Positions 24,557-32,389 of a DNA stretch of 64,000 nt are shown here, one piece after another. The position numbers and the translations under genes were made by a program. Location of the stretch: contig NZ_BMMU01000010.1 in assembly GCF_014646095.1 (NCBI RefSeq), forward strand, positions 193,886 to 257,885, read 5' to 3'. Positions within the stretch are counted from its first letter, which is position 1; the number at the start of each line of letters is the position of its first letter. The DNA comes from Streptomyces lacrimifluminis. GTDB taxonomy: Bacteria; Actinomycetota; Actinomycetes; Streptomycetales; Streptomycetaceae. The notes beneath the pieces were generated by a model. The model searched no databases. It was given only the letters and a program-made list of their open reading frames with translations, and was not told where the DNA came from.

Positions 24557-25765
24557 ATGGAGCGCCGCACGATCGAGCCCCGCCCCGGCTGGCAGCAGAC
24601 CGTCGAGGCACAGGGGCTCGTCTACCCGCTCACCCGCCACCCCGACGACTCCCTGCGGCCCTACTGGGACGAGAGCGCGTACTACGTCTTCTCGCTCCCG
24701 GAGGTGGAGGCGCTGGAGGAGACCGTCGAGGAACTCCACGCCATGTGCCTGGCCGCGGCCGACCACATCGTCACCGCGAACCGTTTCGCCGACCTCGGCA
24801 TCACCGACCCGCGCATCGCGGCAGCGGTCGCCGAGGCCTGGCACCGCCGAGCCGAACTCCCGTCCGTCTACGGCCGTTTCGACCTCCGCTACGACGGCAC
24901 GGGCCCCGCGAAGCTCATCGAGTACAACGCCGACACCCCCACCTCCCTCGTCGAGGCCGCCTCACCCCAGTGGTTCTGGATGGAGGACCGCTTCCCCGGC
25001 GCAGACCAGTGGAACTCCCTGCACGAACGCCTGATCGCCGCCTGGCAGAAGCAGGCCGCCCTCCTTTCGCCCGGCAGCCCCCTCCACTTCGCGCACTCCG
25101 CCGCCGACGAGATCGGCGAGGACCTGATGACCGTCGCGTACCTGAAGGAGACGGCGGAGCAGGCGGGCCTCGACACCGAGTGGATCTCCATGGAGGAGAT
25201 CGGCTGGGACCCGCTCTCCGGCCGCTTCGTCGACAACCAACTCCGGTTCATCCGCAGCTGCTTCAAGCTGTACCCCTGGGAGTGGCTCACCACCGACGAG
25301 TTCGCGGACCATGTCCTCGACACCCTGGACAACGGCGGCGGCACGGGCAGCACCCTGTGGATCGAACCGGCCTGGAAGATGCTCCTCAGCAACAAGGCCC
25401 TCCTCGCCGTCCTCTGGGAGCTCTACCCGGACCACCCCAACCTCCTCCCCGCCTACCTGGACGGGCCCCGGGAGCTGGCGCACACGACCGGTTACGTCGC
25501 CAAGCCGCTGCTGGGCCGGGAGGGGGCCGGCGTGACGGTCCACGAGCCGCACACCGCCCCCGTCCCCGCTCCCGCGGCCGACCTCGCGAACCCCGAAGAG
25601 CTTTGCTGCTATCAGGAGTTGGCCCCCCTCCCCGCCTTCGACGGCAACCACGTCGTCCTCGGCGCCTGGGTCGTCGAGAACGAGTCGGCGGGCCTCGGCA
25701 TCCGCGAGTCGGCCGGCCTGATCACGGACGAGTACGCCCGCTTCCTGCCCCACGTGATCCTCTGA
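24557..25765 (+). CDS. Glutathionylspermidine synthase family ATP-grasp enzyme
   Basis: A 402-residue enzyme of the GSP_synth family (C-terminal amide ligase of E. coli Gss and YjfC/YgiC-like proteins). Recognisable are RFDLRYDGTGPAKLIEYNAD followed by TPTSLVE, ISMEEIGWDPLSGRF, and the ATP-grasp half VAKPLLGREGAGVTV with FVLW-like acidic ligands later (VLGAWVVENESAGLGIRESA). These enzymes join a peptide carboxylate to an amine using ATP. Streptomyces does not make glutathione, so the true substrate is different and unknown. It forms an operon with the lipoprotein gene. Confidence 0.88.
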   Translation: MERRTIEPRPGWQQTVEAQGLVYPLTRHPDDSLRPYWDESAYYVFSLPEVEALEETVEELHAMCLAAADHIVTANRFADLGITDPRIAAAVAEAWHRRAELPSVYGRFDLRYDGTGPAKLIEYNADTPTSLVEAASPQWFWMEDRFPGADQWNSLHERLIAAWQKQAALLSPGSPLHFAHSAADEIGEDLMTVAYLKETAEQAGLDTEWISMEEIGWDPLSGRFVDNQLRFIRSCFKLYPWEWLTTDEFADHVLDTLDNGGGTGSTLWIEPAWKMLLSNKALLAVLWELYPDHPNLLPAYLDGPRELAHTTGYVAKPLLGREGAGVTVHEPHTAPVPAPAADLANPEELCCYQELAPLPAFDGNHVVLGAWVVENESAGLGIRESAGLITDEYARFLPHVIL

Positions 25766-25861
25766 CGCCCGTGCGGCGGACGTCCGACACCCGTGCGGCG
25801 GACGTCGCTCGCATGGTGGACAGGGCGGCTCGGCCCTCCGGCCTGCCCGGTAGGCTGACCG

Positions 25862-25972
25862 GCGGGCCGTGACTGGCGCGCTGGGATGGGACCGACCATC
25901 GGGAAGCGGCCCCAGGACCCGTCGCAACCCGTTGCCGGGATCCGTGAGTGAGTGCCGTGCGCCTGGGCCGAG
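25862..25972 (+). ncRNA. ZTP (pfl motif) riboswitch upstream of glyA
   Basis: The segment carries the conserved parts of the pfl/ZTP aptamer: GTGACTGGCG at 25869-25878, ACCATCGGGAAGCGGC at 25895-25910, and after a variable linker CCGTGCGCCTGGGCC at 25955-25969. The GGGAAGCG and GCGCCTGGGC parts can form the pseudoknot. The ribosome site CGGAGG of glyA is at 25996-26001, 27 bases after the aptamer, so translational control is plausible. This class senses ZMP/ZTP, which accumulates when 10-formyl-THF is low, and switches on one-carbon genes such as glyA. Confidence 0.88.
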
Positions 25973-26006
25973 CCGTGAACGCCGAACGCCACGTCCGGAG
26001 GTCCCC

Positions 26007-27455
26007 ATGTCAGCCGAGTCCCTCTCCACCGAATCCACCGCCTTCCGCAGCGCCCTCGACGTGATCCGTGCCGTCGAACCGCGCGTCGCCGACGCCATCG
26101 GCCAGGAGGTCGCCGACCAGCGCGAGATGCTCAAGCTGATCGCCTCCGAGAACTACGCCTCCCCGGCCACCCTGCTGGCCATGGGCAACTGGTTCAGCGA
26201 CAAGTACGCCGAGGGCACGATCGGCCGCCGCTTCTACGCCGGCTGTCGCAACGTCGACACCGTCGAGTCCCTCGCCGCCGAGCACGCCCGCGAACTCTTC
26301 GGCGCCCGGCACGCCTACGTCCAGCCGCACTCCGGCATCGACGCCAACCTCGTCGCCTTCTGGTCCGTCCTCGCCGACCGCGTCGAGGTCCCGTTCCTGG
26401 AGAAGACCGGCGCCCGCCAGGTCAACGACCTCTCCGACGCCGACTGGGCCGAACTGCGTCAGGCCTTCGGCAACCAGCGCATGCTCGGCATGTCCCTGGA
26501 CGCCGGCGGCCACCTCACCCACGGCTTCCGCCCCAACATCTCCGGCAAGATGTTCGACCAGCGCTCCTACGGCACCGACCCGGCGACCGGCCTGATCGAC
26601 TACGAGGCGCTGCGCGCGACGGCCCGTGACTTCAAGCCGCTGATCATCGTCGCCGGCTACTCCGCGTACCCCCGTCTCGTGAACTTCCGGATCATGCGCG
26701 AGATCGCCGACGAGGTCGGCGCGACCCTCATGGTCGACATGGCGCACTTCGCCGGCCTGGTCGCGGGCAAGGTCCTGACCGGCGACTTCGACCCGGTCCC
26801 GCACGCCCAGATCGTCACCACGACCACCCACAAGTCGCTGCGCGGCCCGCGCGGCGGCATGGTCCTGTGCGACGACTCCCTCAAGGACCAGGTCGACCGC
26901 GGCTGCCCGATGGTCCTCGGCGGCCCCCTCCCGCACGTCATGGCAGCCAAGGCCGTCGCCCTCGCCGAGGCCCGCCGGCCCGCCTTCCAGGACTACGCCC
27001 AGCGCATCGTCGACAACGCCCGCGCGCTCGCCGAGGGCCTGATGAGCCGGGGCGCCACCCTCGTCACCGGCGGCACCGACAACCACCTCAACCTGATCGA
27101 CGTCGGCTCCTCCTACGGCCTCACGGGCCGCCAGGCCGAGACCGCGCTCCTCGACTCGGGCATCGTCACCAACCGCAACGCCATCCCGGCCGACCCGAAC
27201 GGAGCCTGGTACACGTCGGGCATCCGCATCGGCACGCCCGCGCTGACCACGCGGGGCCTGGGTACGGCGGAGATGGACGAGGTGGCCGGTCTGATCGACC
27301 GCGTCCTCACCGCCGCCGAACCGGGCACCACCAAGTCGGGCGCCCCCTCGAAGGCGTCCCACGTCCTGGACACGAAGATCTCCGACGAGATCTCCCGCAG
27401 GGCGACGGACCTGGTGGCGGGCTTCCCGCTGTACCCGGAAATCGACCTCGGCTGA
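26007..27455 (+). CDS. glyA: Serine hydroxymethyltransferase
   Basis: PLP enzyme that converts serine and THF to glycine and 5,10-methylene-THF. At 482 residues it is the long variant I know from Streptomyces (E. coli GlyA is about 417). Key parts are IASENYASPATLLAMGNWFS, GRRFYAGCRNVDTVE, and the PLP lysine in VTTTTHKSLRGPRGGM near residue 280. The long form carries an insert around residues 125-165 (EVPFLEKTGARQVNDLSDAD and following). The ATG at 26007 lies 5 bases after CGGAGG and just beyond the ZTP riboswitch, which rules out in-frame starts upstream. It is probably derepressed when formyl-THF is short. Confidence 0.95.
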   Translation: MSAESLSTESTAFRSALDVIRAVEPRVADAIGQEVADQREMLKLIASENYASPATLLAMGNWFSDKYAEGTIGRRFYAGCRNVDTVESLAAEHARELFGARHAYVQPHSGIDANLVAFWSVLADRVEVPFLEKTGARQVNDLSDADWAELRQAFGNQRMLGMSLDAGGHLTHGFRPNISGKMFDQRSYGTDPATGLIDYEALRATARDFKPLIIVAGYSAYPRLVNFRIMREIADEVGATLMVDMAHFAGLVAGKVLTGDFDPVPHAQIVTTTTHKSLRGPRGGMVLCDDSLKDQVDRGCPMVLGGPLPHVMAAKAVALAEARRPAFQDYAQRIVDNARALAEGLMSRGATLVTGGTDNHLNLIDVGSSYGLTGRQAETALLDSGIVTNRNAIPADPNGAWYTSGIRIGTPALTTRGLGTAEMDEVAGLIDRVLTAAEPGTTKSGAPSKASHVLDTKISDEISRRATDLVAGFPLYPEIDLG

Positions 27456-27464
27456 GGATTCCAG

Positions 27465-27530
27465 GAGCGCGGGGCCGCATCGATCTGCGGCTCCGCCGCG
27501 GGGTGCGACCAGCCCCCACCGGTCCGCAGT
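27465..27530 (+). repeat. Dispersed intergenic repeat, family B, copy 1
   Basis: The pattern GCGCGGGGCCG...CTGCGGCTCCGCCGCG...GCGACCAGCC is shared with 34233-34300 and, inverted, with 48010-48078. It sits between glyA and trpS and contains a short CGGCTCCGCCG palindrome. Confidence 0.75.
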
Positions 27531-27599
27531 CCCCACGCACCGAACCATCCCCCACGTCCCGGGCAAATCTCACCCTGACCCTCTGAGACAATGGGCAAC

Positions 27600-28613
27600 A
27601 TGGCCTCTGACCGTCCCCGCGTGCTCTCCGGAATCCAGCCCACCGCAGGCTCGTTCCACCTCGGCAACTACCTCGGCGCCGTACGCCAGTGGGTGGCCCT
27701 GCAGGAGTCCCACGACGCGTTCTACATGGTCGTCGACCTGCACGCGATCACGGTCCCGCAGGACCCGAAGGAGCTCACGGCCAACACCCGCCTGGCCGCC
27801 GCCCAGCTCCTCGCGGCAGGGCTCGACCCCGACCGCTGCACGCTGTTCGTCCAGAGCCATGTCCCCGAGCACGCCCAGCTCGCCTGGATCATGAACTGCC
27901 TCACCGGCTTCGGCGAGGCGTCCCGGATGACCCAGTTCAAGGACAAGTCGGCCAAGCAGGGTGCCGACCGGGCGAGCGTCGGGCTGTTCACGTACCCGAT
28001 CCTCCAGGTCGCCGACATCCTGCTCTACCAGGCGAACGAGGTGCCGGTCGGCGAGGACCAGCGCCAGCACATCGAGCTGACCCGTGACCTCGCCGAGCGC
28101 TTCAACGGCCGCTTCGGCGAGACCTTCACGATCCCGAAGCCGTACATCCTGAAGGAGACGGCGAAGATCTACGACCTTCAGGACCCGTCGATCAAGATGA
28201 GCAAGTCGGCGTCCACGCCCAAGGGCCTCATCAACCTCCTCGACGACCCGAAGAGCACCGCCAAGAAGGTCAGGAGCGCGGTCACGGACACGGACACCGT
28301 GATCCGCTTCGACCCGCAGGAGAAGCCCGGCATCAGCAACCTGCTCGGCATCTACTCAACCCTCACCGGCACGGATGTCGCCGAACTTGAGCGGACGTTC
28401 GAGGGCAAGGGCTACGGTGCGCTCAAGGTGGACCTCGCCGATGTCGTCGTCGACTTCGTGACGCCGTTCCGGGAGCGCACCCAGCAGTACCTGGACGACC
28501 CGGAGACGCTCGACTCGATCCTGGCCAAGGGCGCGGAGAAGGCACGGGCCGTCGCCGCGGAGACGCTCGCCCAGGCCTACGGGCGAGTCGGTTTCCTGCC
28601 CGCGAAGCACTGA
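27600..28613 (+). CDS. trpS: Tryptophanyl-tRNA synthetase
   Basis: Class I aminoacyl-tRNA synthetase charging tRNA-Trp, 337 residues, the normal length. The HIGH-like motif is in SGIQPTAGSFHLGNYLGAVR near residue 10-20 and the KMSKS motif in PSIKMSKSAS near residue 200. DLHAIT and GEDQRQHIELTRDLAERFN are also typical. The ATG at 27600 is preferred; an ATG three codons earlier (27591) is possible. The stop lies in a decamer repeat that places TGA codons in all three frames. Confidence 0.96.
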   Translation: MASDRPRVLSGIQPTAGSFHLGNYLGAVRQWVALQESHDAFYMVVDLHAITVPQDPKELTANTRLAAAQLLAAGLDPDRCTLFVQSHVPEHAQLAWIMNCLTGFGEASRMTQFKDKSAKQGADRASVGLFTYPILQVADILLYQANEVPVGEDQRQHIELTRDLAERFNGRFGETFTIPKPYILKETAKIYDLQDPSIKMSKSASTPKGLINLLDDPKSTAKKVRSAVTDTDTVIRFDPQEKPGISNLLGIYSTLTGTDVAELERTFEGKGYGALKVDLADVVVDFVTPFRERTQQYLDDPETLDSILAKGAEKARAVAAETLAQAYGRVGFLPAKH

Positions 28614-28633
28614 GAAGCACTGAGAAGCACTGA
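28602..28633 (+). repeat. Decamer repeat across the trpS stop codon
   Basis: GAAGCACTGA is repeated three times with period 10. The TGA codons at 28611, 28621 and 28631 fall in three different frames, so ribosomes leaving trpS in any frame are stopped. Confidence 0.8.
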
Positions 28634-28863
28634 ACCGTCGTCGCAGGGGTACCAGTACCACCGCACAGCGCACGACGCGGCATCAGAGCGCTGCACATCA
28701 CTATGGTTGCGCCTGCCCGCAGACCCGTCGTGGCCGTACAGTCGATAGCCGACCGGTACGAGCAACAGCCCATATGAGCAATACGGGCACGAACAACAAC
28801 GCACGGACGACAGCGCAGGCGCAACACCGCACGGCCAATACCGAGACGACGACAGGAGACGAC

Positions 28864-29442
28864 GTGGGGACCGTAACGATCGGTGTGTCGATCTCGGTCC
28901 CGGAGCCACACGGCAGCCTGCTCCAGGCGCGGCGTGCGGGCTTCGGCGACGCCGCCGCACACGGTATCCCCACCCATGTCACCCTGTTGCCGCCCACGGA
29001 AGTCGACTCCGCGGCGCTGCCCGCCATCGACGCCCACCTCGTCGAGGTGGCCACCGCGGGCCGGCCGTTCCCGATGCGGCTCTCCGGGACGGGTACCTTC
29101 CGGCCGGTGTCGCCCGTCGTGTTCGTCAAGATCGTCGAGGGTGCGGAGGCCTGCACCTGGCTGCAGAAGCAGGTCCGTGACGCCTCCGGGCCGGTGGCGC
29201 GTGAGCTGCTGTTCCCGTACCACCCGCATGTGACGGTCGCGCACAGCATCGACGAGGAGGCGATGGACCGCGCCTTCGCGGAACTCGCCGACTACGAGGC
29301 CGACTGGCCCTGCACCGGCTTCGCGCTCTACGAGCAGGGTGCCGACGCGGTGTGGCGCAAGCTGCGCGAGTACACCTTCGGTGCGGCCGTCGTGCCGCCG
29401 CAGGCGGCCCATGTGGAGCGTGGCCCCCTTCCGGCCAGGTAG
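28864..29442 (+). CDS. 2'-5' RNA ligase / cyclic phosphodiesterase (LigT-like) family protein
   Basis: A 192-residue 2H phosphoesterase-type protein with two HxT/S-type motifs, THVTLLPP near residue 40 and HPHVTVAHS near residue 120, about 80 residues apart as the family requires. The GTG at 28864 follows AGGAG at good spacing; an in-frame ATG at 28774 would add a Thr/Asn-rich, poorly conserved 30-residue leader. The family hydrolyses or forms 2'-linked phosphodiester bonds in RNA or nucleotides; the substrate here is unknown. It is close before brkB-like and in the same direction. Confidence 0.88.
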   Translation: MGTVTIGVSISVPEPHGSLLQARRAGFGDAAAHGIPTHVTLLPPTEVDSAALPAIDAHLVEVATAGRPFPMRLSGTGTFRPVSPVVFVKIVEGAEACTWLQKQVRDASGPVARELLFPYHPHVTVAHSIDEEAMDRAFAELADYEADWPCTGFALYEQGADAVWRKLREYTFGAAVVPPQAAHVERGPLPAR

Positions 29443-29491
29443 AACCCCCGAGAGCCACCACCATCAGGCACTTCCGGGGTAAAAGGTCATC

Positions 29492-30397
29492 ATGGACTGG
29501 CTGAAGAAGCTCCCCGGCGTCGGACCGATCGTCGTCCGCCTCATGACCACGCACGTGTGGAGGTCGTACGAGCGTCTCGACCGGGTGAAGTGGTCGCGTC
29601 TCGCGGCGGCAATGACCTTCATCAGCTTCGTGGCACTGTTCCCCCTGCTCACCGTGGCCGCCGCGATCGCCGCCGCCACGCTCAGCACCGGGCGGCAGAA
29701 TGAGTTGCAGGAGAAGATCGCCGAGCAGGTGCCCGGCATCTCCGAGCAACTGGACATCAACGCTCTGGTCCAGAACGCGGGCACGATCGGGGTGATCGCC
29801 GGCGCCGTGCTGCTGTTCACCGGGATCGGGTGGGTCGGCTCGATGCGGGAGTGTCTGCGGGCGGTGTGGGAGGTACCGGAGGACGAGGGGAACCCCGTCC
29901 TGCGGAAGGTCAAGGACACCGGGGTGCTGGTCGGGCTCGGGGGCGCCGTCCTCGTCACGATCGCCGCGTCCACCGTCGCCTCGGCGGCGGTCGGCTGGAC
30001 GGCACGAGGACTCGGTGTCGACGAGGCCGGCTGGGGCGCGGTCCTGCTCCGCCTCGCCGCGTTCACCGTCGCGGTTCTCGCCGACTTCCTCCTGCTCCTG
30101 TACGTCCTCACCCTGCTGCCCGGCGTGGAACCGACCCGGCGTCGCCTGTTCGTCGCCGCGCTGATCGGCGCCGCCGGGTTCGAGCTGCTGAAGCTGTTGC
30201 TCAGCAGCTATATGCAGGGGGTGGCGGCGAAGAGCATGTACGGGGCGTTCGGTGTCCCCGTGGCCCTGTTGCTGTGGATCAACTTCACGTCGAAACTCGT
30301 CTTGTTCTGCGCGTCCTGGACGGCGACGGGTTCATCGCCTCCGGCGTCCGAATCCGAGGCTGAGTCCGAGCCAGAGTCCGACTTGTCCGGGGTCTGA
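29492..30397 (+). CDS. YihY/BrkB family membrane protein
   Basis: A 301-residue inner-membrane protein with about six helices (for example MTFISFVALFPLLTVAAAIA, LVGLGGAVLVTIAASTVASA, AAFTVAVLADFLLLLYVLTL). The signatures of the family are RLAAAMTFISFVALFPL at the N-terminus and YGAFGVPVALLLWINFTSKL near the end. The C-terminal tail is Ser/Glu-rich (SESEAESEPESDLSG). Family members were once annotated as RNase BN or a virulence factor; transport is more likely, but no function is proven. Confidence 0.92.
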   Translation: MDWLKKLPGVGPIVVRLMTTHVWRSYERLDRVKWSRLAAAMTFISFVALFPLLTVAAAIAAATLSTGRQNELQEKIAEQVPGISEQLDINALVQNAGTIGVIAGAVLLFTGIGWVGSMRECLRAVWEVPEDEGNPVLRKVKDTGVLVGLGGAVLVTIAASTVASAAVGWTARGLGVDEAGWGAVLLRLAAFTVAVLADFLLLLYVLTLLPGVEPTRRRLFVAALIGAAGFELLKLLLSSYMQGVAAKSMYGAFGVPVALLLWINFTSKLVLFCASWTATGSSPPASESEAESEPESDLSGV

Positions 30398-30500
30398 ACG
30401 GCGACGCCGGTGCAGCCCAGGCCGTGTTTCCCAGCCACCCGCCCGCCCGTTTGCTGTCTGTGTCCAGCGCGGGCAACACCTCGTCAGCGCCGCACCACAC

Positions 30501-30560
30501 CTCCAGCCCGTCCGGGGGTCCCACTTCTGGGGGAGTTCGAGGACGAGGCCCGTTCAGCCC
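30501..30560 (+). repeat. Dispersed intergenic repeat, family A, copy 2
   Basis: CCAGCCCGTCCGGGGGTCCC...GAGTTCGAGGACGAGGCCCGTTCAG. It lies in the 298-base convergent gap after the BrkB gene. No gene is supportable in 30398-30695; family A copies 2 and 3 fill about a third of it. Confidence 0.75.
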
Positions 30561-30616
30561 GGGCGGTGTTTCCCGCCCACTCGCCCCCGCCGTCTCTATG
30601 GCCCAGGTTCAGGCAT

Positions 30617-30663
30617 CTCCAGCCCGTCCGGCGTTTGAGGACGAGGCCGTTCAGGCCGACAGA
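30617..30663 (+). repeat. Dispersed intergenic repeat, family A, copy 3
   Basis: The shortest copy: CCAGCCCGTCCGGCG then TTTGAGGACGAGGCCGTTCAGGCCGACAG. It lacks the GGGGTCCC insert of the other copies. Confidence 0.75.
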
Positions 30664-30695
30664 GGGGGCGAAGAAAGACCGCACCCACCCCCACC

Positions 30696-32015
30696 TCACC
30701 TCCGCCGCCGCACCAGCTCCGGCAGCGGCCACCGCCGGTTGATCAGAAACGCGCCCCCCGCCAGCAGCACCACCACACCACCGGCGATCCCGAGCGCGAC
30801 ACCCATCCCGCCCCCGTCCGACCCGGCCCCGGAGGACGCCTTCGCGACCGGGGACGCGGAGGAGTCACCCTTGCCGGACCCGTCACCCGAGCCGCCCCCC
30901 GCCTCTCCGGAACCGGAGTCGGCGGCGTCCGTCGACCCCGGCTGGGCACCCGCCCCCTCCGACCCCTTGGGAGCGACCAACTCGCCCACCGGCTGCACCT
31001 TCCCGGCGGCCCGGAAGCCCCAGTCGAGCAGCCGCGCGGTCTCCTTGTAGACCTCGTTGTGCTCGTTCTTCTCCGGGTTCATCACCGTGACCAGCAGCAC
31101 CTTGCCACCGCGCTCGGCGACCCCCGTGAAGGTCGCGCCCGCGTTGGTGGTGTTGCCGTTCTTCACGCCCGCGATGCCCTGGTACACGGAGATGTCCGAG
31201 TCACCGGCGAGCAGCCGGTTGGTGTTCTGGATCTCGAAGGAGCCGCGGGCCGATTTGCCCTTCTTGTTCTTCTTCGTCTCGCCGGGGAATTTGGCCGAAA
31301 CAGTCGAGCAGTACTCGCGGAAATCCTTCTTCTGCAACCCGGAGCGGGCGAACAACGTCAGGTCGTACGCCGACGACACCTGCCCCCGCTCGTCGTAGCC
31401 GTCGGGGCTCACCACATGGGTGTCGAGGGCCTGGAGCTCCTCCGCGTGCTCGTTCATCTCCTTGACCGTGGCCCCGATGCCACCGTTCATGTGGGAGAGG
31501 ACGTGGACCGCGTCGTTGCCGGAGCGCAGGAAGACGCCGAGCCACAGATCGTGGACCGTGTACGTCTCCTTCTCCTTGATGCCGACCATGCTGGAACCGG
31601 CGCCGACGTCCGCCAGCTCGGCGGGCGTGACCTTGTGCTTCAGCGTTCTCGGGAACTTGGGCAGCACCGTGTCGGCGAACAGCATCTTCAGCGTGCTCGC
31701 CGGGGGCAGCCGCCAGTGCGCGTTGTGGGCGGCGAGCACATCGCCGGACTCGGCGTCCGAGACGATCCACGAGCGGGCGGTGATGTCCTTGGGGATCACC
31801 GGCACGCCGGTGGCGAGGTTCACCTGCGTCCCGGCCTGCCCGAGCCGCTCCCCGCCCACGGTCGACATCTTCGCCGGTGGAGTCACCGACGGCGAGGCGC
31901 TCGGCGTGGGCTTGGGAGCCGCGAACGCCGGTACGGGCGCGGTCAGCGCGGCGGACAACAAGGTGGCGGAGGTGACCAGCAAGGTTCGCTTGGCGGTCTT
32001 TTTCGAGGCGGACAC
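30696..32015 (-). CDS. D-alanyl-D-alanine carboxypeptidase (PBP5-like, class C low-molecular-weight PBP)
   Basis: A 439-residue exported penicillin-binding protein that trims the terminal D-Ala of peptidoglycan stem peptides. An N-terminal signal (TAKRTLLVTSATLLSAALTA) precedes a Pro/Ser-rich linker. The active-site SxxK is in LPPASTLKML near residue 105, SGN is in FLRSGNDAVHVLSHM, and the third box reads GVKNGNTTNAGATF, that is KNG in place of KTG. A Gly/Ser-rich linker leads to one C-terminal membrane helix (LGIAGGVVVLLAGGAFLI) and a basic end, so it is anchored at both ends until processing. The GTG at 32015 is used; the open frame further upstream is antisense to the next gene. Confidence 0.92.
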   Translation of the reverse strand: MSASKKTAKRTLLVTSATLLSAALTAPVPAFAAPKPTPSASPSVTPPAKMSTVGGERLGQAGTQVNLATGVPVIPKDITARSWIVSDAESGDVLAAHNAHWRLPPASTLKMLFADTVLPKFPRTLKHKVTPAELADVGAGSSMVGIKEKETYTVHDLWLGVFLRSGNDAVHVLSHMNGGIGATVKEMNEHAEELQALDTHVVSPDGYDERGQVSSAYDLTLFARSGLQKKDFREYCSTVSAKFPGETKKNKKGKSARGSFEIQNTNRLLAGDSDISVYQGIAGVKNGNTTNAGATFTGVAERGGKVLLVTVMNPEKNEHNEVYKETARLLDWGFRAAGKVQPVGELVAPKGSEGAGAQPGSTDAADSGSGEAGGGSGDGSGKGDSSASPVAKASSGAGSDGGGMGVALGIAGGVVVLLAGGAFLINRRWPLPELVRRRR

Positions 32016-32130
32016 GATCGAGAACGTACATGTACCGGCCCATGAAGTCGCACCGCCCCCGGCCCGGACCCGCACGCCTCCTTCCCCACCCCGGCCACAG
32101 GACCCGACACCGGACGGCGATACTGGACTC

Positions 32131-32373
32131 ATGACGCTCAGCCGCCCCATTTCCTGGTTCCTGCTCGCCTTCGGGGTGTGGAGCTGGGTCATCTGGGTCA
32201 CTTTCATCAAGAATCTGGTCAAGGACGGCAGCGGGCTCGCGTTCGATGACGCGGGCACTCCGACGGCATACTTCTGGGTGCACCTGGTGCTCGCCGTCGT
32301 CTCCTTCGTATTGGGGACGATCGTCGGCGGCATCGGGTTGCGCGGACTGCGCGCTTTGCGCCAGACCTCATAA
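32131..32373 (+). CDS. SCO4848-family small membrane protein
   Basis: An 80-residue protein with two transmembrane helices (ISWFLLAFGVWSWVIWVTFI and FWVHLVLAVVSFVLGTIVGG) joined by a short loop (KNLVKDGSGLAFDDAGTPTA). The arrangement between a divergent D-Ala-D-Ala carboxypeptidase and a metallophosphoesterase gene matches my memory of S. coelicolor SCO4847-SCO4849, which names the family. The longer open frame upstream is antisense to the carboxypeptidase gene, so the ATG at 32131 is chosen. Function unknown. Confidence 0.85.
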   Translation: MTLSRPISWFLLAFGVWSWVIWVTFIKNLVKDGSGLAFDDAGTPTAYFWVHLVLAVVSFVLGTIVGGIGLRGLRALRQTS

Positions 32374-32389
32374 CGGGGGACACACCCGC

